A DNA stretch of 64,000 nucleotides from contig WPIO01000122.1 in assembly GCA_009760855.2 (NCBI GenBank), positions 1-64,000 on the forward strand. The letters run 5' to 3'. Below are positions 26,510 through 38,289 of this stretch, one piece after another. A program made the position numbers and the translations under genes. The stretch comes from Cristatella mucedo. Its lineage: Eukaryota; Bryozoa; Phylactolaemata; Cristatellidae. Each line of letters opens with the position of its first letter. Positions within the stretch are counted from its first letter, which is position 1. The notes under the pieces were generated by a model. That model had not been told where the DNA came from. It saw only the letters and a list, made by a program, of their open reading frames with translations, and made no database searches.

Positions 26510-28580
26510 TTGACTTCGACGACTTGTACTATGATCGTTTATGTTTGTCCCACTGTGCGAAAGCGCAAATTATAACAAGCAGCCGTATATGAATTTTCAG
26601 GTTTTGACGATTTGTGTAAACAATATTTTGCAACAGACGCCATATAAAAGACGCACGGTTTGCGCAGAGAGATAAGAGATGGTCGTGTATGTAATATACA
26701 AAATTCTTGTTGTAAGTGATCAACACTAGAGGAAGATTTCCCATTACTCCCAGGGGCATTTTCTGATTCTGCAGAATGTCATGGATCCCTGAGGAAATGT
26801 AGGGCGATGAGGAAGGGCGGGAAATGTCTGCAAGCACAACGAAGTGAAGCACGGTCTAAAAAATGATACTGCTCTAGCTTAAATGCAATCACTTTCAAAT
26901 CAGCTTTCTGATCAAATATACTAATTAAAAGAAGTAAAAATAAGTGTTTGTGCTATTGGCTTGGTTGGAAGAGTTTGTGATGAGTCTCTTTACATCCGAC
27001 CACCGGCTGAAATGAAAGCAGCATGAGCATTAAAAAAGCTCTATGAGTTCTCAATCTCATGGAGACAACTACGGTTTGGGAGTCTTAACAAGCCAAGGCG
27101 ATGGTGTGAAGGATTAACAGGGGGCGGAGGGGTGTAGGGTACTAGCAGGGTGTGGGCTACTTGTTGGCCTAGATGATTTGAAGCATTGGCAGCTCTGAAG
27201 ACGATCCGGCAGCAGCGAAAATGGCTTCAGGCACTGCTCACATTGTTTCCTTTATGCACCAGCCCAAAACCGGCTGTATTTCCTGTATATCTATGCCGAC
27301 GGAAGTAGCCACACTTGGTTAGAGAGCTACTCTGTTTTTCTTTGAGTAATGGGTGAACTTTTATATGGTGGCCATGGCAGCTCATACAATCTGCTTGTGT
27401 GCGATCGGTGCTTCCTCGCAGCTCCCAGCTTTCCTTGTCATCGAGTCAGGAACAAATGTTTGCCGTCACGAGAACCTCTGATATTGTGGCAGCAAGAACA
27501 TGCCAGCTACCTGCTGATCGTACGTGCAGTTTATTGCGAATTAAAACCTTTCATTTGACTCTAAGTGAGTGCATATAGCCTACATGTGCCCCTCTTGACA
27601 TCCTAAAAATAACCGAGCTGTCGAAAAAGTTACCACACCGGGCGCTACTACATCGGCCCAGTGTTTATAAAGAGATTACGTTTAGTGAGGCAGCAACAGC
27701 AAACTGACTATTACTATTACTTATAGTTACAAGTGCTGCCCGTACGTAATCATTATCTGTCTTTAGAATAAGAAGCTACACAGCTCAAAAACAGGGACAC
27801 ATATCACGGTGTCTGCATCCAAGGAAAAGCAGCATGGACTACATACAGCTGACCGGCATACACTCAATCTCGATTTGTAGGATGGTGGAATTATTATCGT
27901 TCAGAGCATTATCTTCAAACCATTCATTGGTTTAAGTTCGTGGTTAGAGATGTAATCTCTCCTTATGAGAGTATTGGACATCTTCTCTTTACGCTACCAG
28001 TGTTTCGGACTATCGAGTTCAAAGCAGCAAAACTTTTCCCATGTAATACTTCAACCGCTGGTCGATAAGAGTAGTTCGTAAGCCAGCTTTCCCACTCTTT
28101 TAACAGAGAGTGCAAGTTTCTTTTATCAGCTCGAAGCCAAACCATTTTTTCAAGACATCGCTTCAGATGTTTGAACAAAATAAGAATTGCATACCCAAAG
28201 CAGCCATCGCAACCCCCATCCACTATCGGTAGTATCATATCATCCCGTATAGTACGTTTAATTGATTATAAAAAACTAACATTTCTCGCGGCATTATGCT
28301 AGTTCATTCTCAATTGTCTTATACAGGATATCTAGGCTAACCATGTAAAGGATACTGCAAACATTGGTTGTTACTTCAATCAGACATTATGAAACTGGTT
28401 TGTCGGTATTCGTACTACATTACCTCCTTTCATGGGGTGAAACACCAGGCTCTCGGTCTTCTGCCTAACCTGACCCACTGACAAGGCGGAGTGATAGATG
28501 ATCATGTGCTTTGAGAGCTTAAAAAATGATTCATTTGAGAAATCTACCTTTTACACAACATGAACCTAGATAATATATAT
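26510..28580. other. No supported gene
   Basis: ORFs at 26529-26852 (minus), 27349-27558 (plus) and 27963-28238 (minus, 91 codons, including KRCLEKMVWLRADKRNLHS) were inspected. The last has protein-like composition but no domain or splice support. Confidence 0.4.
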
Positions 28581-28589
28581 ATAGGTTGC

Positions 28590-28760
28590 CGCCCTATGGC
28601 TCATCAGGTAAACAAACTTCTCTTCTAAAATCGAACATGGGCAATCGCTAGGTTCAATCGAATGTTTTCCCCGCATGCCTAATCTTTGGTCCTAACCACG
28701 TGGACTCAGGCTTTTGTTAATTTAACGTGATACCACAGATGAATGAAGTACAATGTTACG
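28590..28760 (+). mobile_element. Possible third tRNA-derived SINE
   Basis: A tRNA-like head is suggested by an A-box-like 'tggctcatcaggtaaacaa' (28607) and a B-box-like 'aggttcaatcga' (about 28651). A conserved-looking body 'cctaaccacgtggactcag' follows. Only one copy is in the window, so the assignment rests on promoter-like motifs. Confidence 0.35.
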
Positions 28761-28779
28761 GGATTCCTAATTGCCTAAC

Positions 28780-29820
28780 AACGCCTCTTAAAAAAATGCA
28801 CATATATTGCAGTTACTATAAAATATGATATCAATACAATTTTGGAACCTTTTAAAAATACTAAGATCATTTATTGATGGGATCATTAGCTAATACACAA
28901 ATTCCCAATCGTTAACAAAATTGTGTTACGTGAAACTTACTGATCCAGCAATGGAGGCAAAAAGCCTTTTGTTAGGGCAGGTAAGAGAAGCCGACTCCGT
29001 CAAAAGAAAGCACCACCGCGTCGTCAGTTTGGGGGAGTAAGGAGGGCAATAAGCTTGAGTTATATTTGAGCAACAAAAAGCAAGGTCCAGTGTAGTCGGC
29101 TTTGCAGTCGGAATAAACAGATTCAGGTTAAGCGGAAGGATGTAAGAAGCTCAGGACCTGCATGCATTCGAACGAAATTGCACAGGGAAACAGGATGCAA
29201 GATCGCTGAGGTGCTCGACCGGATACTATGCACGAGCAGAATGTCTAGAGTTTTGGGAAGATCTGTTAAATATCCCCCACTGTGTTAGGCAGCCTGAGCG
29301 TTGCTAGGTATTGAGTTGCCTTGGCCAATTGGGCCATGGAACTCAAGAAATTATGATAAGCTGATTGCCGAAACGAGTGATGGCCAGGCATGCCAAAGCT
29401 TAAGGTGAAAGTTGGAGATAAGCAATAGAACCATGGCACAATGCAGGTGAGGCTTGGGGCCGACAGCAAGTCCCCAGAGTATAGACGGTACAACATTATT
29501 GCTAGCCTTGCAGCTGAAAAAACCGCTGCCTTAGCAGCGCTTGCCATAGGAATATTTTATCGGCATGGTCTGGAGCTACTAACTTGTGGGGGTTATCCGA
29601 AGTACATAACGCTATAGTTGCAAACATGAGGAAAGGGAGAGGTTAAAAGGATCCGGAGAGGCAGCAACTTTTGTGACAGCTCGGCTAGGGGAGCCTGCAG
29701 CCCAACCGCATGCTATAATCAGATCCTCGCCTTAAATCCGACCCACCTGATGTATAAGGATCGCAGGGAGGATCAGAAGCCAAAGGCTGACATGTAACGG
29801 AGGTTGCATGATGCTACAAG
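28780..29820. other. Expected 3' continuation of the EGF-fucolectin gene, no exon recognised
   Basis: This lies downstream (minus strand) of the fucolectin C-terminal exon. A 93-codon frame at 29266-29547 has no domain match. Membrane or phosphatase exons were looked for and not seen. Confidence 0.4.
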
Positions 29821-29830
29821 AATGACTCAC

Positions 29831-30023
29831 CAACGTACGGAATATCCATAAATATCGAATTCACAGAGCGTCAGTGACTTCTCATTTTCTGACAGTCTAG
29901 GATCTGTAGTGAGGTACACAGCAAAACTTTTCGGACGATTAGCTTTGCTGCTGGAAGGTGTAGTTTCTACTGAGAACCCCCTGACAGTGTAATTTGTTCG
30001 TATGCACACCGAGGACCAAGTAG
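29831..30023 (-). CDS. Fucolectin-like (FTP) domain, C-terminal exon
   Basis: A minus-strand exon of 193 nt enters in phase 1 after 'cctccaaccccag' and leaves in phase 2 at a strong donor (CGTACGTTG, gtgagt). It encodes a segment with WSSVC near the start, then RPKSFAVYLTTDPRLSENEK and SLTLCEFDIYGYSVR. The ending matches the closing strand of eel-fucolectin/tachylectin-4/pentraxin (FTP, F5/8C-fold) domains, whose usual form is LTLCEVEVYG; the earlier Cys is the partner that usually lies about 45 residues before it. Entry phase agrees with the donor of the N-terminal exon at 34916. An alternative acceptor at 29981 (ctgtcag) would shorten it. The short stretch that normally reads ERL.GF between the two halves is not found. 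Confidence 0.7.
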
Positions 30024-30179
30024 CTGGGGTTGGAGGTCCACCGAATCAGTTGGAAAGGATGTAGAAATAAAGTTTCGGAGCCGCTGACTGGCAAACGGTG
30101 GACAGTCTTGATAATAAGAATAATAAATTTATAAAGGCTCCAGAGAGCTCCATTCTTGGAGGCACTTACAACTGCCGAG

Positions 30180-30690
30180 CACAATTGAATGGTTATGAAG
30201 CATGACTAATTAGCCAAGAATAACATGAGGGGAGTTACATGCACGAGTCAGCATGCAACGTATCGTTAGGGCACAAACAACAACAGTGGAGCATGCACGA
30301 TACATAAAGGAGAATCACGGGAAAAACCGCTAAAGCTATCCATAGGTGGGCTTAAGTGTTGGTTTTTTTAAAGCGGACGATTCGGGAACGTCGTGACAAG
30401 GTGCAGCCTAGAGTTCCAAGAAATGGAGAGATACGAAATAAAGGCACGGTATCCCAAGATATTTGAGGTTTTACGAGGTATTTGTAAACAGGTAGATTCC
30501 GAAAAAGCGATGTGGTAATTGCCGATATCCTTGTGGTAGGAGGGTAGTAGGAATGCTATAGATAGCTGGAGTCCCAAAGAGATGACGGGGCCTGAAAGTG
30601 ATGTGACAAAAGGACCTGGAAGAACGTTGATACGTTGGGTGACTGGGAAATGGGCATGTCGGCGGGAAAGATGCAACTGTGGATGCACTT
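30180..30690 (-). mobile_element. CR1/L2-like LINE remnant in an intron
   Basis: 'cagcatgcaacgtatcg', 'gaggtatttgtaaacaggta', 'gattccgaaaaagcgatg' and 'tgtcggcgggaaagatgc' match, in order, the minus-strand copies at 38460-38760 and 52560-52990. It lies between the two fucolectin exons, in the same strand orientation as the gene. Confidence 0.65.
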
Positions 30691-32459
30691 ACGGTGTAGT
30701 ACCAAATCAGCTTCACAGTTTCGCTAGTATGCCCACCAGATTCAATACAATACCTGATATTTGCACCGCTCCGGTTGTGTAATACATGATGGTGTGGTAC
30801 AAGATAAACGTTGATACATATCCCAGCGGATATGTACCAAATACAACGGCACAATAAAATGTTCTAATGTGATTGCTGAAGTGTTGTAAAATCCTAGTTA
30901 AAGGCAGGAATGTAGGTCGGCTGGCGAGGGGGAGAATTCTAGAAGTTCGAACCAAATTACTCGAAACCAACAATGCCGTTTTAACTGCCCATGATCAACA
31001 CTGCCTATGAATTGCTTAGCCTAAAATCTCTGCTGCTGGGAACCCGGAAGGCAGATAGCTATAAAAATGCAAGCCATGCTGGTATGCAGTCATAAATAAA
31101 ACATAAGGTGTCATCCCAAAGTTTCTATGCCCATTAGATGATAACATTGTGCATACTCTGGGAAACAAATCCTCTGCAAAACTCATGGAAAAGCCTGCTT
31201 TATTATATCGCAGCAGGGGACTATGCAACTGAAACGAGCTAAAACCTATATTCTAGCCGGGTACACATAGTGTGGTACACCGATGCACCAGCCTAGCAAA
31301 AGGCCAGGCATAATCTTATGAGTAGGCATTGGCCTTATTTTTATGTCAAAATCATTAAGTATGCAACTGCCTATGGCGAGTGAAGGTGCTAGCCAGGCAC
31401 ACTTACCAGTAGTAGAATATCAAAGCTAATGCTTTGTGAATGGGTAATGGTTTTATGATACATCAAGACTTTGTCTAATCAAACCCACACCAGAGTGTGT
31501 CAGCATAGCAAGAGCAAAAAAAGGCACCATTATAGTAAATGGTAATTGTACTCATGTTGCTTGTCGGTACTGAGGAAGTGACTCTCCTGTAATAATTAAG
31601 TCATCGATCCTTGGAGAAACTCGTTTGTTGTAGCCGGAGATTTACTTGTGGTATCTGTGGGTGTATTTTACGGAGTAATTAATGAGGAAGTTGAAAATAA
31701 CATAACATACTTAGGTCCATTCTCAGAGAGGTACTGACCACCAAATCAATACGTTGATGCAGCTACAAATGACCTAGTAGCCTCAGGGAAGGCGTCCAGT
31801 GCTCTTCCATTAGACCTAAGGATGCTAACTTTAAAGATACAGTTTATTGAAATAAAAGCATAGTATATGTTTGTATATCATGGAGATGACGTCTGGAGAT
31901 GACGAATCTCTATTTATGGGCTTCATGTAGGCAACTGGCATGACCCCACGACCTCAGCCGTCTGATAAATCTCTTTGATTGTAGATGATCAAAACTAGTT
32001 GAGCTCAAAGCTCGATGAAACTAGTGGGCGAAACACTTTCCATGCTGATAACTTCCTATGAGCTTACTGCTAAACCAGTGACATTGAAGTGGGGTTTAGT
32101 TGCAATAGGGGACTTTTCAACGAGGGTACACATGCAAAGGCTGACCATGTATGTAGAGAAGTTACAAACGAAATGAGGTTTAGCTAAAGGAAACTTGAAT
32201 GAATGTTCCACAAATAGCAAAATCATCTCATTTAAAGTGCTAATTATCTGTGGGCTTCGGCTTTTTATACTGCAAGGTCTCCCTAAAGGAATAAATCCAA
32301 ATTCACCCTGCGATGTTAGTAGGAAAATTCCAAATTTCTGTCACAAAACTTCAGTAAAGATACAGATTGAGGCCCTAATATCGATGTTGTCTCTGAACAA
32401 CTAAAAGCAGTCGGAAGTTGCAAAATATAGCTAAACGCTTGGACTTTTAGGTTCATAAT

Positions 32460-32800
32460 TTTCATGAGGTACTTATAATTCTCTTATGCTTTATCAAATT
32501 TAAGGACAATTTTAAACTGCATTTACTGACGAAAGCATTTAGTGGGTCCATGTGATTGGTCTTTTATATCCTGCTTATGCGTGCTGACACTGAGCATGCT
32601 GCCACTAAACAAGTTCGTATACCATGGACATGTCACTCCAAACCATGAGATTCTTGTTGTTAGTGAGCATCCAAGAGCTAATACTTCCATAGGGCTATCT
32701 TTGGAGCCAATATAAAGTTCCAAGAAAGAGATTGTGTTGTCTTGAAGTGCAATAGTATATGCATTACTATCAATATTATTATCTAACTAAGCCCATATAT
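32460..32800 (+). mobile_element. CR1/L2-like LINE 3' end
   Basis: 'ttatgcgtgctgacactgag', 'catgctgccactaaacaag', the tail core 'tccaagaaagagattgtgtt' and a terminal run around 'atcaatattattatc' match the other plus-strand tails. It sits within the large intron between the fucolectin exons, opposite in strand to the gene. Confidence 0.7.
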
Positions 32801-34290
32801 GAGCAGCACATGTACTCTGCTCACAAACCCCATTTCTCAAAAACAATTAATTTTTTCCTCCCACTATAAGAACTTAATCACCGGATGTAAAACTAAAATG
32901 TCAGCTTAAGTAAAGATTTCCAAAAAACACTATAATTGAGTTATTTCATTCGACCTCTCTAAAGAGCAATGAAAAGGGTTATGATTTGCAAGACTGATAA
33001 ATATCTTGCTGGAAACAAACAAATGCTCACTTTTTCAAAGTGGAAGTAGTAAGTTTGAAACAACAGCTGCAAGCTCAAATTAGTCAAAACGTGCAATCCT
33101 ACTTTAGCATACTCGTTTAGTAACTGCATCTGCACGGAGATAATTTTTTTCACTTCCATTCAGTTACCAATGGTTTTATCAACCTAAAGCTCCACATTGT
33201 TACGTGATTTCAAGCTCAACATTGCTGCAAGGACTTATCTCTGAGGGTAAAGATGAATAGTTCTCAAGGACACTGCGATTGTTTAAATACGACTCAAATA
33301 GCACAGAGACAGAATCTATCGAAGATCTTATTGTAGATGATATGCTTAGTAATTTACGGGTTCAGCAAGTCACGGCAATGTGAAAACCTAGCAATGCTGG
33401 GTGCTATGTAAAACTAATGCATCCAGAGCAACACAACCACTATTTCTATCATGCAGAAAGTTAAAAATACTGTGTCAACGAGAAAACTTTTTTTAAGTGC
33501 ACTTTGCTCGATCTAGCCAACTAAAGTTCCACTCTAGTATCATGTGTCATTACCAAGTTTCCAAGCAGAACCGATGATAATGATTACGCTTCTATTTTAG
33601 GTAAAATAATGTAAAGTGCGAAGTGGTAAATTTCGTTTGTTTCACGGCAATGGCTTTGTCCTTGAATAATATACTTGCACATTGTTTATTGCAAAAGTAT
33701 TGGTAATAGCCGTAACTATGATTAACCCGTATTTTATTAATAAAGATGATTTGTCTAACCTTTGTCCAAATTTTATAGCAAATAATTACGATCGGCAGCT
33801 AAGCCAATTCTAACGTTCCTTCGAACCCAAATGGACAGTTTAATCTCTAACCGAAGCTCTTTGCAGTTATGCGCTTTTAAATAATCTAACAATACAATGC
33901 TAGTAGTTTTGATATCTCTATACCAGCTGGAGACATAGTCTTTCAAGGATCTGAGTTTGGCTTCCCGTGCGGCTAAATGACATGTTCAGAAAGCTGGATG
34001 CAAAATGCACAACTGAATTCATACGTATCTCACGCAAGTAACTTGTAGCATGATGCATGCTGGTTAACGTGTTAAAGAGCCTTCATTGTCAATATGCTGT
34101 GTATTAGACAGCTGTTGAGATCTATAATGAATGGCTGAGTCCCGTAGTCGATATATTTCTCTCCGAAAAGGCAGAAGCAAAGCTTTTGACAGCAGTTACC
34201 GAACGCAGACCTAGCACATTACCACCACTGCTCTAGCTCTGGGAGTAGGCAGCAATGTACTTGGAAAGAATTAAAATGCATGTACACATT

Positions 34291-34313
34291 TCAAAACTTA
34301 AAGCTTTGCAATT
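34291..34313 (-). other. Possible small or broken fucolectin exon start
   Basis: After the acceptor-like 'tgatttccttag' the minus strand enters in phase 1 as (G)AA-LQSFKF and then meets TGA (34293-34291). Joined to the upstream exon this would read NRQGIN-E-LQSFKF, the place where FTP domains usually have ERL.GF.L. Either coincidence or an exon disabled by a stop. Confidence 0.2.
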
Positions 34314-34915
34314 CTAAGGAAATCACGCAAGCTAAACCCTCTAAATAGTTTTGGTGAATGAAAATGCTCTCGGAACTAGGCTTCTACCAGACACGGCATA
34401 AGGGCCACGTCAATGCATCGCAGCAAACCAAAAGGATCCCGGTTAGGAAAGTCATTATTAACTTTTCAAATAGCTTCCCTAACATTCGCCGCTTCGTTGG
34501 CACAAGCGAATTGCTCAGGTGACCACCTACCCTGAGTGCAAGTGAGTGCCCATGCACTCTTACAGCTAGGTTGTCAGCAGGATGCTGGCAGGGTCATTTC
34601 GTATTAGCAGATTCCAGCAACCCATCTGGAACGCCTGTTACTCGTGCGTTCTGTAGGATGCTTGAATCAACTACCGAATCTGATTATACGACAGTGAATG
34701 TCACACCTTGTACTTCAGCATATGCTTTACAAAACAATGTCTTCAATAAATTAGAGGCTGCCTACAAGGAAAAATGTGTCAAGCACAATAGGCTGACAGG
34801 ATTACGTAAACATCCTAATTGATTGTTTTACCTACCCTCCCTGACGTCTCGGTATTTTTAGTAACAAGCAACTTGAATGTAATAAGTAGAGATCATGCAC
34901 AAACAAACCTCTTAC

Positions 34916-35182
34916 CGTTGATTCCTTGCCGGTTGACAATGTTAATACTCGTCAGAACAAACGCCTCTGATCGTGAAAGCAGGACGTACAGCCATGCATT
35001 TCGCCCATCATAGCCATCCGTATTTTTTGCAGATGTGTGGGAGCATGATATAGAAGAGGTATTGCTGGCCGCAGGAAAGAGCCCATCCACGGCAAAATCA
35101 GCCTGATATATAATACCTCTGGTTTCACCTATGTCGATATAAGTAGATGACTGTGCGGCAGTCTTGTTTAGAGCTAAATTAC
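34916..35182 (-). CDS. Fucolectin-like (FTP) domain, N-terminal exon
   Basis: A 267-nt minus-strand exon with acceptor ctccctttattattag and donor ATCAACG/gtaaga, phase 1 at both ends, encodes 88 complete residues without a stop. It begins NLALNKTAAQSSTY, the classic opening of FTP/F5-8C lectin domains (NLALGKPA.QSS). ADFAVDGLFPAASNTSS and ISCSHTS (the VDG and SCxHT block) follow, then AWLYVLLSRSEAFVLTSINI and VNRQGIN, equivalent to WWRVDL...V..ITNR. The usual WWRVDLG is changed to AWLYVLL, so the sugar- or calcium-binding surface may be altered. Its first two bases complete the last codon of the EGF exon at 37882-38007, giving GCQI-G-NLALNK, which supports joining the two. These domains bind fucosylated glycans in fish and molluscs; binding here is inference. 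Confidence 0.88.
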
Positions 35183-35509
35183 CTAATAATAAAGGGAGAA
35201 GCATTAATCATCAAGCAACTAGACCAGTTTGTGTTTTAGTTTATTGCTGAAAATTGTAGAAGATATTACTGCTAGTTCGCAATATATTAATGAAATATGA
35301 GCGAACTTAGAAAAGCTAGGCAGTGCTAACGCAGCAATAGTACACCACTAATACAACGTCATCCAAGATTTTACTTCCAAATTCAAACAACCTTCAGCAA
35401 GTAAAGTTACACAAGTGCTATGTTGAAGCAGGTAAATTGATGCTGTGACTACAACAATAGGGAAAATACGATAAGCATAATATGAAGTATTGTAACTTAT
35501 TGTTAAATC

Positions 35510-36700
35510 ACAGATGCACAACACAAAAAATGCTGATGTCGACGATCAAACATCTCTCAACAAACTCTCCCACATTAGCTCATTAACCAATTATCCCAGT
35601 GATGATCTATTTGATCGCTTCCCTAGCTTGTTCGTCAAGAAGATTATGTATGAGCCCTTCCCCACGATGGAAGAATCCGACCTAGAGTAACGTCCTTCAA
35701 TTCCTTGCAGCACCTCAATGTCTACATTCAGGGAGGTCACGACTAATTTCGTCCTGATGTTTATATCCCAATCAAAGAAGACAACTAGTCATTTGGACCC
35801 TCTTCCCATTGTCCTGCTTCTACGGTCCATTTATCTGATGCAGCCATGCATAATTAACTCCAGTAATATGTCAATAGCCTCAGGTCATGTCCCAGCACAT
35901 TTTAGAAATCCTGTACAGGCCACTACAAAAAAAGCAACTCTAGAACAAGAGAACTTGAGCAACTAACACCCAGTTCTACACTTCTACCATTCCTACTAAA
36001 GGCATTTGAACAATTCGTCGCAGTGGAACAGCTGAGCTCATATCTTGAAACTTCAAACCATTCTAAAATAGTAAGTTCAGGACTCGTTTTAGAGTCAATC
36101 ACTCCACAGAGTCAGCATTGCCCCTGGTTTACAACTACCTTCTTAGGAATGCTGACACTGGTAGCATATCTCTGCTTGTTTTGCTTGATGTTTCGGCAGC
36201 TTTGGATACTATTAATACATGAGCCCTTTTTGAGTGACTATCATCTCGCCTGGGCATCACTTGCACTGCATTACAACCATTCCCTTTGCAGCCAAAGTAA
36301 AGCACCTAGAAATAGATTGAGTTCTCTGCGGGTGCTTTATCAAATGCATTATTATTATTACTCAGGTCCAATATCAGCAGAAGACTCCAGAGTATTGGTG
36401 TGAATGGACCAAAACCATCAGACGAACCTCTGAAATACGAGGTACTTCATGTCTCAGCGTGGAGTCATATTCTTTTCACGTCGACGCTTTCTTATCGAAA
36501 TTAACCATGCAACCACCAACCATCCAATCAAGATTCCCCTATAACATATGCTGAGTCTGGAAAATGGGATTTGGTTCTCTGAGGACACTATAACAATTTA
36601 ATATGATCAGTGTTAAACACTAAGCAAGACACAAATACAGACCCTATCCTATAAACAGGATGCTACTACCGAGGAGAAAACTAGCAGCCCAGGTTCAGGC
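35510..36700 (+). mobile_element. CR1/L2-like LINE, central RT region (decayed, interrupted)
   Basis: This is the N-terminal and palm part of a reverse transcriptase. SKKTTSHLDPLPIVLL is at about 35777, followed by SIASGHVPAHFRN and KKATLEQENLSN (to 35966). A frame reading LSSYLETSNHSK (about 36035) comes next, then the LLDVSAAFDTINH equivalent (about 36185) and SIGVNGP with the L.YEV...S..LF block (36390-36475). A short foreign 3' tail at 36276-36362 interrupts it. The element carries several stops and frameshifts. Confidence 0.75.
36276..36362 (+). mobile_element. Very short LINE 3' end nested in another LINE
   Basis: Only the family's 3' tail is present: 'cattccctttgcagcc', 'gtaaagcacctagaaatag', the hairpin tail and an ATT run to about 36360. 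RT-coding sequence of the host element resumes at 36363, so this is a strongly 5'-truncated insertion. Confidence 0.6.
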
Positions 36701-36799
36701 ACCGAATGGCTCAGAAGAATCTCCTAATGATCAAAGCATAGCTTCCAAGAAGACTAGTCTCCTAAATTCACTTTTTATTTCGCCATAAACTAGCTCGGG

Positions 36800-37870
36800 G
36801 AGAAATCAATCGACTGCGTGTGCATATAAGACCGTTTTTGTCGTGCACGGGCTGCCTCTCGAGCCTTCTGCTGCACACCTGACTCGGAAAATGCAGCCCT
36901 CTTCAAAAGGCAAAACAGCCGCCCTGCGTCCAGCGATTGGAGAAAACAGCTCAGTAGGGCACCGAATTTTCATCTGGTTAGGCTATAGCTCCCTTGATCT
37001 TCCTGTCTTTCCCGTGGGTTCTTGTTCCATTCGGTTCACTCTGACACTTTGCCACCAGCTGACACATGAATATCGGACTCTCCTGACCTTTTCCAAGCCG
37101 AACCTCGATCCAAGCTATACTGGAACTGCCTAAACCTGAATATTTTCAACTAAAATCATAAATTAGTGGTAATTTTTTTGCAAAGTAGAATGCGTTTGGA
37201 GAGAGAATACAATATTCTAGAGAGAAATGCAAAACTTATTTTAGCAACTAATAAATGCTGAAACTGCCTGAAGCCATAAAGGTACTTGGGTAGCTAAGCT
37301 TTCAGGTTGTCGTTAGGCTACAATGCTGAAAACTCCACAATACCATCACAGCGTTTATTGGAAGTAGAGTATCAACGTAACGGCAGTATCTCAAGGCAGC
37401 ATAATGACAGGAAGACATGTGTAGACCAACCCGAAAAATCTCAAATTCCGAATCGGGCACCTTTACTATCGCTACTTCGAAAGTTGGTTAATGGATAATT
37501 GTACAATAACCGGTGTAAGCTCATAGTAATACTTCAACTCAGCGAACAATGAAACTTTACTAACCATCTATACATACTGGCTTTAAAATAAAAAAATCTG
37601 ATCGCAAAACTACTACATAAGCGAAAATAACTCTATATCGAGAAAACCAGCATCTATACTATTGAAAAATTTACAGTGCACTCACAGGCAGACCAAAAAG
37701 TAAACTGTCACCGGAACTAAATGTTGACTGATGTTAACAGCATACAGACCGGTCAATCTTAGGGAAAAAAGATGCTATGTGCAATCGTTCTGCACCAGCA
37801 GTACGTTTAAACTTTGTTGACAGTGACGCATATCAATGCATCTGCCTTATGATACTAAATAAGACAACAC
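36800..37870. other. Intron of the EGF-fucolectin gene or intergenic, no exon recognised
   Basis: ORFs at 36843-37133 and 37307-37498 (both plus strand) have no domain. No minus-strand exon with matching phase was found. Confidence 0.4.
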
Positions 37871-37881
37871 AGTGTACTCAC

Positions 37882-38007
37882 CTATTTGACAGCCAGGACC
37901 GTACCAGCCTATCTCGCAGCCTCCAGGGCAGAAGCCATTGCTCTGGTCACACGGAGAGTTGTTTCTACAGTGGCATGGGAGTCCAGTTGTCTGGCCAATG
38001 AAATAGG
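37882..38007 (-). CDS. EGF-like domain exon, spliced to the fucolectin exon
   Basis: A 126-nt minus-strand exon has an excellent acceptor (ggtatgtttttcag) and donor (CAAATAG/gtgagt), phase 1 at both ends, the usual layout of EGF exons. It encodes YFIGQTTGLPCHCRNNSPCD and then QSNGFCPGGCEIGWYGPGCQI. The six-cysteine pattern C.C...PC......CPGGCEIGWYGPGC is the MEGF/laminin-related EGF type that in molluscan receptors precedes fucolectin domains. The final base plus the GT of the next exon (35182 downward) makes the Gly of GCQI-G-NLAL. It is extracellular and disulphide-bonded by family rule. The upstream signal-peptide exon should lie above 38007 and end in phase 1; it was not found. Confidence 0.87.
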
Positions 38008-38289
38008 CTGAAAAACATACCCCCACTAATCATAACTTCAAGTTTACGTATAACATCAGAAATCCCCGATTCTTCAAGCAGAAGCTCACTCATTTACGAC
38101 TTGACTGTCAGTGTTCACTGAATTTTTTCTGAAGGATATTACGGGATATGACTACCTGCAGGTGCGATGCTTGACTGGGTGGAGTATTCCCAGCTGGGCT
38201 GGCTCTCTCAGGCTACGGTTTCTATGGCTGTGGTGTGGTGATATCATTAAGGTCACGTTTTGAGAAACTAGAATATAACGATTAAAGCT

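Noticed and set aside
29266-29547. 93-codon minus-strand ORF considered as a membrane exon of the EGF-fucolectin gene
   Set aside because: Hydrophobic stretches are scattered, splice sites do not match the required phase-2 entry, and no domain is present.
30690-30860. Minus-strand exon-like segment with a gtaagt donor between the fucolectin exons
   Set aside because: Its phase (0) does not fit the phase-1 chain of the gene, no good acceptor was found and it borders LINE sequence.
31940-32000. Possible reverse-strand copy of SINE family 2 ('ccccacgacctcagccgtct')
   Set aside because: Only about 20 bases resemble the head and no tail is found.
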